Notes: generated by a model not told the origin, from the sequence alone. Positions 16,560-25,091 are shown, counted from the first letter of the stretch. The stretch is 45,953 nt of DNA from Pseudonocardia nigra (GCF_019396355.1 NZ_JAHKRK010000043.1:1-45953); one strand, 5' to 3'. Numbers and translations: made by a program.

Positions 16560-17645
16560 ATGCCGCAACAGGTCCGCGGAGTCGTGGCGCACCGCAAGGG
16601 CGAGCCGGTCACGCTGGAGACCATCACCGTGCCCGACCCGGGGCCGGGCGAGGCGGTCGTGCAGGTGCAGGCCTGCGGGGTCTGCCACACCGACCTGCAC
16701 TACCGCGAGGGCGGGATCAACGACGAGTTCCCGTTCCTGCTCGGCCACGAGGCCGCCGGCATCGTCGAGGCCGTCGGCGAGGGCGTCACCGACGTCGCCC
16801 CCGGCGACTTCGTCATCCTCAACTGGCGTGCCGTGGACGGCACCTGCCGCGCGTGCCGCCGCGGTGAGCCCTGGTACTGCTTCTCCACCCACAACGCCAC
16901 GCAGAAGATGACCCTGGAGTCCGGGCAGGAGCTCACCCCGGCCCTGGGCATCGGCGCGTTCATCGAGAAGACCCTCGTCCACGCCGGCCAGTGCACCAAG
17001 GTCGACCCCGCGGCCAAGCCCGAGGTCGCCGGCCTGCTCGGCTGCGGCGTGATGGCCGGCATCGGCGCCGCCATCAACACCGGCAAGGTCGGCCGCGGCG
17101 ACTCCATCGCCGTGATCGGCTGCGGCGGCGTCGGCGACGCCGCCATCGCCGGCGCCAAGCTCGCCGGCGCGTCCACGATCATCGCCGTCGACATGGACCC
17201 GCGGAAGCTGGAGTGGGCCAAGGAGTTCGGCGCCACCCACACCATCGACGCCCGCGAGCAGGACGTCGTCGAGGCCGTCAAGGAGCTCACCGACGGCAAC
17301 GGCGCCAACGTCGTCGTCGACGCCGTGGGCCGGCCGGAGACCTTCAAGCAGGCCTTCTACGCCCGCGACCTGGCCGGCACCGCGGTCCTGGTCGGCGTCC
17401 CCACCCCGGACATGACCGTCGATCTGCCCCTGATCGACGTCTTCGGCCGCGGCGGCTCCACCAAGTCGTCCTGGTACGGCGACTGCCTGCCCTCCCGTGA
17501 CTTCCCGATGCTGGTCGACCTGCACCTGCAGGGCCGGCTCCCGCTGGACAAGTTCGTCACCGAGACGATCCCGCTCGACGGTGTCGAGGCCGCTTTCGAG
17601 AAGATGCACAAGGGCGAGGTGCTGCGGTCGGTGGTGGTCCTGTGA
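16560..17645 (+). CDS. mscR: S-(hydroxymethyl)mycothiol dehydrogenase (mycothiol-dependent formaldehyde dehydrogenase)
   Basis: The 361-residue zinc alcohol dehydrogenase matches actinobacterial MscR closely ([48 protein letters not shown]). Catalytic zinc ligands are Cys42, His63 and a later Cys; the NAD site is GCGGVGDA with acidic Asp211. It oxidises the formaldehyde-mycothiol adduct to S-formylmycothiol. The structural-zinc loop has Cys96, Cys99 and Cys107, but the position of the first cysteine is Asp93 (AVDGTCRAC), which is unusual. The ATG at 16560 matches the MPQxVRG start of relatives; an in-frame ATG at 16548 exists. The MBL gene downstream is its usual partner. Confidence 0.93.
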   Translation: MPQQVRGVVAHRKGEPVTLETITVPDPGPGEAVVQVQACGVCHTDLHYREGGINDEFPFLLGHEAAGIVEAVGEGVTDVAPGDFVILNWRAVDGTCRACRRGEPWYCFSTHNATQKMTLESGQELTPALGIGAFIEKTLVHAGQCTKVDPAAKPEVAGLLGCGVMAGIGAAINTGKVGRGDSIAVIGCGGVGDAAIAGAKLAGASTIIAVDMDPRKLEWAKEFGATHTIDAREQDVVEAVKELTDGNGANVVVDAVGRPETFKQAFYARDLAGTAVLVGVPTPDMTVDLPLIDVFGRGGSTKSSWYGDCLPSRDFPMLVDLHLQGRLPLDKFVTETIPLDGVEAAFEKMHKGEVLRSVVVL

Positions 17646-17718
17646 GCGAGCGTCAGCGAGCGAACCATCGACACAGCGCCCGCGCGCAGCGCCGGAAGAG
17701 CGCCAGCGAGGACGTGCG

Positions 17719-18345
17719 ATGAGCCCCGTCGACCACGTCGTCACGTCCGGCACCTTCTCCCTCGACGGCGGCACCTGGGACGTCGACAACAACGTCTGGA
17801 TCGTCGGCGACGACCGCGAGGTCGCCGTCATCGACGCCGCCCACGACGCCGACGAGATCGCCGCCGCGGTCGGGGACCGGCGGGTGGTGGCGGTCGTCTG
17901 CACGCACGCCCACGACGACCACGTCAACCAGGCCCCGGCCCTGGCCGACCGGTTCGGCGCGCCGATCCTGCTCAACCCGGCCGAAGCACCGCTGTGGGAG
18001 ATGACCCACCCGGACCGGAAGCCCGACCGGGAACTCGCCGACGGCGACGTGGTCACCGCCGGCGGGGTCGTGCTGCGGGTGCTGCAGACCCCTGGCCACT
18101 CCCCCGGCTCCAGCTGCCTGTACGCCCCCGAGCTCGGCACGGTCTTCACCGGCGACACCCTGTTCAACGGCGGCCCCGGCGCGACCGGACGGTCCTACTC
18201 CTCGTTCGACACGATCATCGAGTCGATCCGGGAGAAGCTGCTCACCCTGCCCGGCGACACCACCGTGCGCACCGGGCACGGCGACTCCACCACGATCGGC
18301 AGCGAGCTGCCGCACCTGGAGGAATGGATCGCGCGTGGACACTGA
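17719..18345 (+). CDS. MBL-fold hydrolase, partner of MscR
   Basis: The 208-residue metallo-beta-lactamase protein has the HxHxDH motif (THAHDDHVNQ near residue 61), QTPGHSPGS, TGDTLFNGGPG and a terminal GHGD. It is of glyoxalase II type. The same gene follows mscR in mycobacteria and other actinobacteria, so it may hydrolyse S-formylmycothiol or a related thioester; that is inference. The gap of 73 nt after mscR holds a GAGCGAGCGTCAGCGAGCG direct-repeat motif (about 17644-17662), with no terminator, so the genes are probably co-transcribed. Confidence 0.88.
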   Translation: MSPVDHVVTSGTFSLDGGTWDVDNNVWIVGDDREVAVIDAAHDADEIAAAVGDRRVVAVVCTHAHDDHVNQAPALADRFGAPILLNPAEAPLWEMTHPDRKPDRELADGDVVTAGGVVLRVLQTPGHSPGSSCLYAPELGTVFTGDTLFNGGPGATGRSYSSFDTIIESIREKLLTLPGDTTVRTGHGDSTTIGSELPHLEEWIARGH

Positions 18346-18351
18346 AACTAT

Positions 18352-18369
18352 GTAGCACCTACGTGCTAC
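18352..18369. promoter_or_regulatory. vapBC operator overlapping the -10
   Basis: GTAGCAC-CTAC-GTGCTAC is a perfect 7-bp dyad. The likely -10, TACCTT (18367-18372), overlaps its right edge and lies 6 nt before the vapB ATG. Binding of the antitoxin here would block the promoter, as in other type II modules. Confidence 0.72.
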
Positions 18370-18378
18370 CTTGGTGAG

Positions 18379-18669
18379 ATGAGCCAGCCCGAGAGCATCG
18401 GCATCCGCGAACTGCGCCAGCACGCGTCGCGGTACGTCGCGATGGCCAAGGCCGGGAAGCGGGTGCCGGTGACCGAACGGGGCAAGCTCGTCGCGTACCT
18501 GGTGCCCGCGGAGGAGCCGGGGTCGATCCTCGACCGACTGGAGGCGGCGGGGCAGCTGCGGCGGGCGACGGGGAACTTGATGGATCATCTGCCCCCACCA
18601 CCCGCCCCACCTGGCGCGCGGCCGCTGAGCGAGGTGCTGCAGGAGATGCGCGACGAGGAACGCTATTGA
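18379..18669 (+). CDS. Type II antitoxin, Phd/YefM-like (VapB)
   Basis: The 96-residue protein has the N-terminal Phd/YefM fold: SIGIRELRQHASRYVAMAKAGKRVPVTERGKLVAYLVP, which reads as the DNA-binding and dimerisation part. The C-terminal half, with a Pro-rich stretch (PPPPAPPGARP) and SEVLQEMRDEER, would wrap the toxin. It overlaps the toxin gene by four bases. GGTGAG just before the ATG could be a ribosome-binding site, but it also fits the leaderless spacing behind TACCTT. Confidence 0.87.
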   Translation: MSQPESIGIRELRQHASRYVAMAKAGKRVPVTERGKLVAYLVPAEEPGSILDRLEAAGQLRRATGNLMDHLPPPPAPPGARPLSEVLQEMRDEERY

Positions 18670-19049
18670 TCTACCTGGACACGTCGGCGTTCCTGAAGAC
18701 GGTATGGCAGGAGCCCGAGTCAGCCGCACTGTCCCGGGCGATCGGCGACAAGCCGACGGTTTCCAGCGCGCTCCTGGCTGTCGAAGCGCGGCGAAGCACG
18801 CTCCGCGTCGCCGCCGATCAGCTGCCGCGCACCGACCTGATGCTCGCGGATGTGAATCAGATCGAACTGACCCCGGCGCTTCTGGAGTCCGCCAGCCGGC
18901 TGCCCGACCCGATGCTCCGCTCCTTGGACGCCATCCACCTCGCCACCGCGCTCCTGATCCGCGAGGAGGTCGACGTCCTGCTCAGCTACGACCAGCGGCT
19001 CCTCGACGCGGCCGCGGAGCACGGCCTCCCCACGGCCGCCCCCGCGTAG
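18666..19049 (+). CDS. vapC: PIN-domain toxin (VapC)
   Basis: The 127-residue PIN domain keeps the acidic metal-binding quartet: Asp5 (YLDTSAF), Glu40 (LLAVEARR), Asp88 (SLDAIHLATAL) and Asp109 (SYDQRLL). VapC toxins are RNases that cut tRNA or rRNA until bound by the antitoxin. The start is TTG, overlapping the antitoxin stop (TTGA at 18666-18669), so translation depends on the antitoxin gene; this keeps toxin yield below antitoxin. It converges on the MFS gene with a 15-nt gap. Confidence 0.9.
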   Translation: MIYLDTSAFLKTVWQEPESAALSRAIGDKPTVSSALLAVEARRSTLRVAADQLPRTDLMLADVNQIELTPALLESASRLPDPMLRSLDAIHLATALLIREEVDVLLSYDQRLLDAAAEHGLPTAAPA

Positions 19050-19064
19050 TCCCGATGGCCGGCG

Positions 19065-20228
19065 TCAGCGGCGGCGGGTGCGAGCGAGGAGGGCGGTGCC
19101 GCCCAGCAGCGCCGCGGACGTCCCGAACGCGGCCGCGAACCCGAACGGCTCCGCCACCGCCCCGAGGCCGACGGCGCCGACGCCGGTGCCCGCGTCGTAG
19201 GCGATGTTCCAGGCCGCGCTCGCGGCCCCGTACCGGGCGCTGCCGAACGCGGTGAACAGCGCGGTGAGCGAGGCGTTCTGCACCACGCCGAACCCGACGC
19301 CGACGACGCCCGCCCCCACCGCGAGCAGCACTCCGCCGCCGGTCGTGACGGCGATGACCTCGGCCACCATCCCGGCGGCCGTCAGCAGCATCCCGGGCGC
19401 GAGCAGGCGGGCGCCCCACCCGCGCCGGTCCACCAGCTCGCCCGCCAGCAGCCGCCCGAGCAGCGCTCCCGCCGACGTCGCCAGCAGGGCGAGGGCCACG
19501 AGCAGCCCCGCGTCGGGCGCGGCCAGCGGCAGGAACGTGATCAGCCCGCCCTGCGCGATCGAACAGGCGATCATCGCCAGCACGGGCGCGAACGCCGACC
19601 GGGCCAGCATCCCGGCCCCGGCCGGCCCGGCGAGCGGGTCGGCCCCGTCGCCACCGGCGGGCCCGATCAGTGGCACGAGCAGCGCGCCGAGCACCGGCGC
19701 CACCCCGGCCGCGAGGAACACCACGGTGAACCCCAGCTGGTCGACCACCGCCACGCCCGCGGCGAGCAGCCCGAGCTGCGGCAGCCCGACCGCCAGGCCG
19801 TACCGGGCTGCGGCCCGCCCGTGCTGGGCGCGCGGCACGAGCTCCGCGACGAGCGCGCCGCCGGCGACGGTGAGCATCCCGAACCCGATGCCGCGCAGGA
19901 CGGAGACGCCCAGCACCGGGGCCAGCGCCGGCGACAGCGCGAGCAGTGGCGCGGGCGCCCCGAGCAGCACCGACCCGATCGCGAGCACCCACCGGTGCCC
20001 GATCCGGGCGAGCATCCACGGCACGCCGAGCTGGGTGACCACCGTGGCGAGCATCAGTACGCCGGTGGTCGCACCTGCGCCGAACGCGCCGGAGCCGCCA
20101 CGCGCCACCCACAGCGGCACGACCGGCAGCAGCAGCGCGTACCCGCTGAACGCGAGGACGGTGGCGCCGAGCATCAGCCGGAACGGCGCGCCCCCGATGC
20201 CCCGGGCGGAGGTGGGCACGCGCGTCAC
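19065..20228 (-). CDS. MFS transporter, coupled to mtnA
   Basis: The 387-residue protein has about 12 hydrophobic helices and the MFS fold (GYALLLPVVPLWVARGG near the first helix, GARLLAPGMLLTAAGMVAEVIAV later). The second half keeps a motif-A-like GRLLAGELVDRRGWG. It is probably a drug:H+ antiporter-type (DHA1) exporter, but the substrate is unknown. The GTG at 20228 overlaps the mtnA stop (GTGA); an in-frame GTG at 20237 also exists. Coupling to a methionine-salvage isomerase suggests a link to methylthioribose or similar sugars, which is only inference. Confidence 0.82.
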   Translation of the reverse strand: MTRVPTSARGIGGAPFRLMLGATVLAFSGYALLLPVVPLWVARGGSGAFGAGATTGVLMLATVVTQLGVPWMLARIGHRWVLAIGSVLLGAPAPLLALSPALAPVLGVSVLRGIGFGMLTVAGGALVAELVPRAQHGRAAARYGLAVGLPQLGLLAAGVAVVDQLGFTVVFLAAGVAPVLGALLVPLIGPAGGDGADPLAGPAGAGMLARSAFAPVLAMIACSIAQGGLITFLPLAAPDAGLLVALALLATSAGALLGRLLAGELVDRRGWGARLLAPGMLLTAAGMVAEVIAVTTGGGVLLAVGAGVVGVGFGVVQNASLTALFTAFGSARYGAASAAWNIAYDAGTGVGAVGLGAVAEPFGFAAAFGTSAALLGGTALLARTRRR

Positions 20229-21187
20229 GGGCGCCACACCCGGTCCTCGGTGACGACGGCCGTCACGAGGTCGGACGGAGTCACGTCGAAGGCGGGGTTC
20301 CAGGCCGCGCTGCCGGCCGGCGCGACCCCGGCGCCGAGCACCTCGTCGGGCGCCCGCTCCTCGATCTCGATGGCGGCGCCGTCGAGGGTGTCCGGGTCGA
20401 GCGTCGACTCCGGCGCCGCGACGACGAACGGGATCCCGGCGCGGGCCGCGGCGAGCGCGAGCGGATAGGTGCCGATCTTGTTGGCTATGTCACCGTTGGC
20501 CGCGACCCGGTCGGCGCCGACCACGACCGCGTCGACGAGCCCGCGCGCGATGATCGAGGGACCGGCGCCGTCGACCACGATCCGGTACGGGACGCCCAGC
20601 TCGGACAGCTCGACGGCGGTGATCCGGGAGCCCTGCAGCAGCGGACGCGTCTCGTCGGCGACGACGTGGGCCACCCGGCCCGCCTCGTGCAGCGAGCGGA
20701 CCACGCCCAGCGCCGTACCCCATTCCACGCAGGCCAGTGCCCCGGCGTTGCAGTGGGTGTGCACCCGCAGCGGCGCCGGTCCGCAGAGCTCCTCCAGCAG
20801 TTCGGCGCCGCGCGCCCCGATCGCCCGGCACGCGGCCGCGTCCTCGGCGAGCACCGCGAGCGCGGCGTCGAGCACCGCGTCCGGGCCGTGCGGCGCCGCC
20901 GCGAGGGCCCGCCGGACCCCGACCGCGAGGTTCACCGCGGTGGGCCGGGCCGCGGCGAGCCGTGCGGCGACGGCGGCGAGCTCGGCCCCGGTGGCGGTCC
21001 CCGCGGCGAGGGCGACCCCGAGCGCGCCCGCGGCCCCGAGCGCCGGGGCGCCGCGCACGACGAGCCGCTGGATCGCGTCGATGAGCGCGTCCACCGTCGC
21101 GACGTCGGTGAGCCGCAGCTCCGGCAGCGCCGTCTGATCGATCAGCCTGATCCGACCGTCCACCCATTCGACCGTTCGCGGCAACAC
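20225..21187 (-). CDS. mtnA: S-methyl-5-thioribose-1-phosphate isomerase
   Basis: The 320-residue protein has the MtnA/eIF2B-like fold with RGAPALGAAGALGVAL near residue 45, catalytic Cys146 in THCNAGALAC, DETRPLLQGSRITAVEL, and catalytic Asp226 in VGADRVAANGDIANKIGTY. It converts methylthioribose-1-phosphate to methylthioribulose-1-phosphate in methionine salvage. No other mtn gene is nearby, so the rest of the pathway must be elsewhere, or the enzyme may act on 5-deoxyribose-1-phosphate. The GTG at 21187 has TACGCT 7 nt upstream. It is coupled to the MFS gene. Confidence 0.93.
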   Translation of the reverse strand: MLPRTVEWVDGRIRLIDQTALPELRLTDVATVDALIDAIQRLVVRGAPALGAAGALGVALAAGTATGAELAAVAARLAAARPTAVNLAVGVRRALAAAPHGPDAVLDAALAVLAEDAAACRAIGARGAELLEELCGPAPLRVHTHCNAGALACVEWGTALGVVRSLHEAGRVAHVVADETRPLLQGSRITAVELSELGVPYRIVVDGAGPSIIARGLVDAVVVGADRVAANGDIANKIGTYPLALAAARAGIPFVVAAPESTLDPDTLDGAAIEIEERAPDEVLGAGVAPAGSAAWNPAFDVTPSDLVTAVVTEDRVWRP

Positions 21188-21194
21188 CCGTCCG

Positions 21195-21200
21195 AGCGTA
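21195..21200 (-). promoter_or_regulatory. Likely -10 element (TACGCT) of mtnA
   Basis: TACGCT on the minus strand, 7 nt before the GTG at 21187, with no ribosome-binding site; fits a leaderless mRNA. Confidence 0.42.
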
Positions 21201-21274
21201 GGCGGCGCAACGAGCGGCCGGAGGGCCGGCCGAGGTTGATCTCGCCGAATCGCGGGAAGCCCAGTATGGTGGAG

Positions 21275-21313
21275 TCGGTTAGTTCAAGCTCACGTATCAA
21301 TTAGAGGTGGCTA
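21275..21313 (+). promoter_or_regulatory. AT-rich control region of the metal-transport operon
   Basis: The 40 bp before the ATG are much richer in A+T than their surroundings. They contain TATCAA(T) at 21295-21301, a plausible -10, and AGAGGTGG at 21303-21310, a ribosome-binding site. A metal-responsive repressor (MntR, DtxR or Zur type) would be expected to act here, but I see no clean dyad matching a known box. Confidence 0.35.
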
Positions 21314-22276
21314 ATGCCGGACGGCGCGCGGCGCGTCCCGCGGCGCTCGGTGCTGGCCGCCGCCGCGCTGGGCCTCGCCGGCCTCACCGGCTGCGTGGCT
21401 CCCCCGGCCGCGGGCGACGAGCCCATCGGCGACCGCCGCCTCCGCGTCACCACCACCACGAACTTCATCACCGACACCGTCGCCCGGATCGGCGGCGAGC
21501 GGGTCGAGGTGACCGGGCTGATGGGTCCCGGCGTCGACCCGCACCTGTTCCGGGCGAGCGCGCGCGACGTGCGGACGCTGCGCCGGGCCGACGTCATCTT
21601 CTACGGCGGGCTCGAGCTCGAGGGCCGGATGGCCGACCTGCTCGCCGACCTGGCCGAGCGACAGCTCACCGTGGCCGTCACCGCCGACCTGCCGCGCGAC
21701 CAGCTGCTCGCGCCCGCCCCCGGCGCGAGCGAGCAGTACGACCCGCACGTCTGGTTCGACGTCGCGCTGTGGCAGCAGGTGTGCCGCACGATCGCGGCGA
21801 CGCTGGCCGAGCGCGACCCCGCGCACGCGGCGACCTACCAGGCGAACCTCGACGCGTACCTGACCGAGCTGACCGAGGTGGACCGCTACATCCGGCAGCG
21901 CCTGGAGCCGATCCCGCCACAGCGGCGGCTGCTGGTCACCTCGCACGACGCGTTCGCCTACTTCGGTCGCCGGTACGACGTCGACGTCGCCGGCATCCAG
22001 GGCATCTCCACCGCGGCCGAGGCCACCACGGCCGACATCGAGCGGGTGGCCGAGCTGATCGCCGACCGCGGCGTGCCCGCGGTGTTCATCGAGTCCAGCG
22101 TGCCCCGCCAGACGATCGACGCGCTGATCGCCGCCGCCGCCCAGCGCGGCGCGCAGGTGCGGGTGGGCGGCGAGCTCTACACCGACGCCGCCGGTGAACC
22201 CGGCACGCCGGAGGGCACGTACATCGGGATGTTGCGCGCGAACGCCGACCGGATCGCCGAAGGACTGGGAGGGTGA
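21314..22276 (+). CDS. Zn/Mn ABC transporter substrate-binding lipoprotein (TroA-like)
   Basis: The 320-residue protein has a twin-Arg-containing leader ending in lipobox GLTGC (Cys27), then the cluster A-I metal-binding fold. The likely metal ligands are His77 (GVDPHLF), His145 (YDPHVWFD), His211 (TSHDAFAYF) and Asp291 (LYTDAAG). Three His and one Asp is the TroA/ZnuA-like set; Mn-specific PsaA/MntC has Glu at the third place. There is no long His-rich loop, so Zn or Mn are both possible. It delivers metal to the permeases encoded downstream. Overlaps the ATPase gene by GTGA. Confidence 0.9.
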   Translation: MPDGARRVPRRSVLAAAALGLAGLTGCVAPPAAGDEPIGDRRLRVTTTTNFITDTVARIGGERVEVTGLMGPGVDPHLFRASARDVRTLRRADVIFYGGLELEGRMADLLADLAERQLTVAVTADLPRDQLLAPAPGASEQYDPHVWFDVALWQQVCRTIAATLAERDPAHAATYQANLDAYLTELTEVDRYIRQRLEPIPPQRRLLVTSHDAFAYFGRRYDVDVAGIQGISTAAEATTADIERVAELIADRGVPAVFIESSVPRQTIDALIAAAAQRGAQVRVGGELYTDAAGEPGTPEGTYIGMLRANADRIAEGLGG

Positions 22277-23046
22277 CCATGCTGATGAGCTCACGGTCGG
22301 CCACGGAGCTTGCGACCTCCACCGACACCGCGCTGGACGTCCGCGGACTCACCGTGTCCTACCGCTCCGCGCCGGTGCTGTGGGAGGTCGACGCCCGGTT
22401 CCCGGCCGGACAGCTGTGTGCGATCGTCGGGCCGAACGGAGCGGGCAAGTCCACCCTGCTCAAGGCGGCCCTCGGGCTCGTCCCCTCCGACGCGGGCCGC
22501 GTGCTCGTCCAGGGGGCCACCGGCCGGGCGGCACTGGACCACGTGGCCTACGTGCCGCAGGCCGAGTCGGTGGACTGGGACTTCCCGATCACCGTGCGCG
22601 AGGTCGTCGAGATGGGCCGCTACCGGTCGGCCGGGTGGTTCCGCCGGGTCGGGCGGACCGACCGGGCGATCGCCGCGGAGTGCCTGGAGCGGGTGGGGAT
22701 GGCGGGCTTCGGCCGCCGCCAGATCGGGCAGCTGTCCGGCGGGCAGCGGCAGCGGGTGTTCCTCGCCCGCGCGCTGGCGCAGCGCGCGCCCGTGCTGATG
22801 ATGGACGAGCCGTTCGCCGGGATCGACGCCCGCACCCAGGCCGACCTGCTGCACCTGCTCGGCGGGATCCGCGACGACGGCGGCTCGGTGATCGTCGTGC
22901 ACCACGACATGGCGCAGGTGCGGGCCGCGTTCGACTGGACGCTGCTGCTCAACGTGCGTGCCCTGGGCTGCGGTCCGACGGCGGAGGTGCTGACGCCCGC
23001 CGCCCTGCGGGAGGCCTACGGGGTCGACCTCACGAGCGCCGGATGA
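22273..23046 (+). CDS. Metal ABC transporter ATPase (TroB-like)
   Basis: The 257-residue ATPase has Walker A GPNGAGKST, Q-loop VAYVPQAESVDWDFPITV (the AESVDWDFP form is typical of metal-type ATPases), signature LSGGQRQR, Walker B VLMMDEPFAGID and H-loop VHHDM. The GTG at 22273 overlaps the stop of the binding-protein gene. The N-terminal 20 residues are a low-similarity extension and a later ATG (22279 or 22285) is possible. Stop overlaps the first permease start (ATGA). Confidence 0.92.
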   Translation: MTMLMSSRSATELATSTDTALDVRGLTVSYRSAPVLWEVDARFPAGQLCAIVGPNGAGKSTLLKAALGLVPSDAGRVLVQGATGRAALDHVAYVPQAESVDWDFPITVREVVEMGRYRSAGWFRRVGRTDRAIAAECLERVGMAGFGRRQIGQLSGGQRQRVFLARALAQRAPVLMMDEPFAGIDARTQADLLHLLGGIRDDGGSVIVVHHDMAQVRAAFDWTLLLNVRALGCGPTAEVLTPAALREAYGVDLTSAG

Positions 23047-24218
23047 CGAGCCTGTTCGGCCTGCCCTACAGCGACTCGGTCGTCGTCGCGGGCGCGCTCG
23101 TGCTGGGGATCACCAGCGGCGTGCTGGGCGCCTTCGCGGTGCTGCGGCGGCGGAGCCTGGTCTGCGACGCCGTCGCGCACTCGACGCTGCCCGGCGTGTG
23201 CGTGGCGTTCCTCGTCGCCGGCGTGAAGGACGTGCCGGGGCTGCTGCTCGGCGCCGCGGTCGCCGGGCTGGTGGCGGCGCTGCTCATGGTGGGGATCGAA
23301 CGCACGAGCCGGATCCGCCCGGACGCCGCGATCGGCGTGGTGCTGTCGGGCTTCTTCGCGCTCGGGGTCGTGCTGCTCACCCACATCTCCAACACGGCCG
23401 ACGCCGACCAGGCCGGGCTGGAGAACTACCTGTTCGGGCAGGCCGCCGGGCTGCTGGAGCGCGACGTCGCCGTGATGGCCGTGGTCGCGACCGGTGCCCT
23501 GCTCGTGGTGGCCGTTGCCCGCCGCGCCCTCACCGCCACGCTGTTCGACCCCGCCTACGCCGGCGCGATCGGCCTGCCGGTGCGCGCGCTGGAGACCGTC
23601 ATGACGCTGCTGCTGGTCGTGGCGGTCGTCATCGGCGTCCGCGTCGTCGGGGCGATCCTCATGGTCGCGATGCTCGTGATCCCCACGGTCACCGCCCGGC
23701 AGCTCGCCGACCGGTTCCCCCACGTACTGGTGCTGGCCGGCGTCGTCGGCGCGGCCGTCGGCGTCACCGGGTCCCTCGCGGCCACCCGCGGTCAGCTGCC
23801 CACGGGGCCGGTCGTCGTGCTCACCGGCTTCGCGGTCGCGCTGGCCGCAGTGCTCCTCGCCCCGGGGCGGGGTGTCGCGTGGCGGGCACTGCGGCTCACC
23901 GCCCGGCGCCGGCAGGTGCGCCGCGAGGCCGTGCTTGCCGCGCCGGAGGCACCCGGGCACGGTCTCGCAGACCGGCTCGCCAGGGCGGCACTGCGCCGCC
24001 GGGGCCTGCTCGCTCCCGACGGGCGCAGCCTGACCGCCGCGGGTCGCGCCGCGGCCGATGAGCTCGCCGAACGTCGGGCCCTGTGGTCGGCCTGGCTCGC
24101 TCACGGCGCCGCGGTGCGGCTGCCGGACGCGCGCGAACCCGACCCGGCCGACCTGGCGGGCAGCCTCGGAGAGGACGCGGTGCGGCAGCTGCGCAGGCTG
24201 GCGCGGGAGGCTGTATGA
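23043..24218 (+). CDS. Metal ABC transporter permease (TroC-like) with C-terminal winged-helix-like extension
   Basis: The 391-residue protein is about 110 residues longer than a normal ABC-3 permease. Residues 1-275 are the membrane core with about eight helices (LRRRSLVCDAVAHSTLPGV, RPDAAIGVVLSGFFALGVVLL, VVGAILMVAMLVIPTVTARQLA). Residues about 276-391 are charged and soluble, with RGLLAPDGRSLTAAGRAAADELAERRALWSAWL resembling the winged helix of DtxR-type regulators. Such fusions are known in some metal permeases, but I cannot tell whether it binds DNA. ATGA overlaps on both sides. Confidence 0.85.
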   Translation: MTSLFGLPYSDSVVVAGALVLGITSGVLGAFAVLRRRSLVCDAVAHSTLPGVCVAFLVAGVKDVPGLLLGAAVAGLVAALLMVGIERTSRIRPDAAIGVVLSGFFALGVVLLTHISNTADADQAGLENYLFGQAAGLLERDVAVMAVVATGALLVVAVARRALTATLFDPAYAGAIGLPVRALETVMTLLLVVAVVIGVRVVGAILMVAMLVIPTVTARQLADRFPHVLVLAGVVGAAVGVTGSLAATRGQLPTGPVVVLTGFAVALAAVLLAPGRGVAWRALRLTARRRQVRREAVLAAPEAPGHGLADRLARAALRRRGLLAPDGRSLTAAGRAAADELAERRALWSAWLAHGAAVRLPDAREPDPADLAGSLGEDAVRQLRRLAREAV

Positions 24219-25088
24219 GCGACGACCTGGTGATCATCGTGGTGGCCGGGCTGGTGGGCACGGCCTGCGGGTTGCTGGGGCCGTTCCTGGTGCTGCGGCG
24301 GATGGCCCTGCTCGCCGATGCCGTCAGCCACGCCGTGCTGCCCGGCATCGTCGCGGTCTGGCTGATCGCGCAGACGCGCGCGCCACTGCCGGTGGTGGCG
24401 GGCGCCGCGGTGTTCGCCGTGCTCTGCGTGCTCGCGATCGACGCTGCGCGCCACCGGGCTCGTCGCCTCCGACGCCGCGATCGCGCTCGTGTTCCCCGCC
24501 CTGTTCTCCCTCGGGGTCCTCGAGGTCACCCGCTACGCCGACGGCATCCACCTCGACCTCGACTCCACGATCTACGGCGAGATCGCGTTCGTCCCGTTCG
24601 ACACCGTGCCCATCGCGGGCCACGACGTCGTGCGCTCCGGGCTCGTGCTGGCGGTCGTGGCACTACTCAACCTGGTGCTCGTCGCGCTGCTGTCGAAGGA
24701 GCTGAAGACCACCACCTTCGACCCGCAGTTCGGGACGACGGTGCGGCTGCGCCCGAAGCTGCTCTCCCGGCTCCTGCTCGTGGCCGCGGCCGTCACCGCG
24801 GTCGCCGCGTTCGACGCCGTCGGCGCGATCCTCGTGGTGACCATGCTGATCGTCCCGGCGGCCACCGCGTACCTGCTCACCGACCGGCTGGTCGTCATGG
24901 TCGCGATCGCGGTCGGCGTCGGCTGGGTCGGGGCCGCTGCCGGGTACGGGATCGCGCTCGGCGTGGACAGCTCGATCGCCGGGGCGATGGGCCTGGTGTG
25001 CACCGCCTGTTTCGTCGTCGCGCTGCTGGCCTCACCGCGGCACGGGCTGCTCACCCGCCGCCTCCGCCGCCGCTCGCTGCGCCCCTAA
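24215..25088 (+). pseudogene. Second metal ABC permease (TroD-like), broken by a 2-bp deletion
   Basis: Two frames join into a single ABC-3 permease. The first frame starts at ATG 24215 and reads MSDDLVIIVVAGLVGTACGL to AVLCVLAID. After position 24442 the reading continues only in another frame, LRATGLVASDAAIALVFPAL, and runs to the stop at 25088 with a normal C-terminus. Two bases (GC or CG) are missing around 24443-24446; restoring them gives IDALRATGLVASD. As written the transporter loses a permease half. The rest of the operon is intact, so this is either a very recent mutation or a sequence error. Confidence 0.8.
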
Positions 25089-25091
25089 CGC

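Noticed and set aside
16485..18167. Upstream part of the 811-codon minus-strand frame containing the enoyl-CoA hydratase
   Set aside because: It is antisense to mscR and the MBL gene. The crotonase fold begins at GTG 16484.
21275..21313. IdeR/DtxR-type iron box before the metal operon
   Set aside because: TTAG words are present, but there is no 19-bp dyad near TTAGGTTAGGCTAACCTAA. Left as an unspecified control region.
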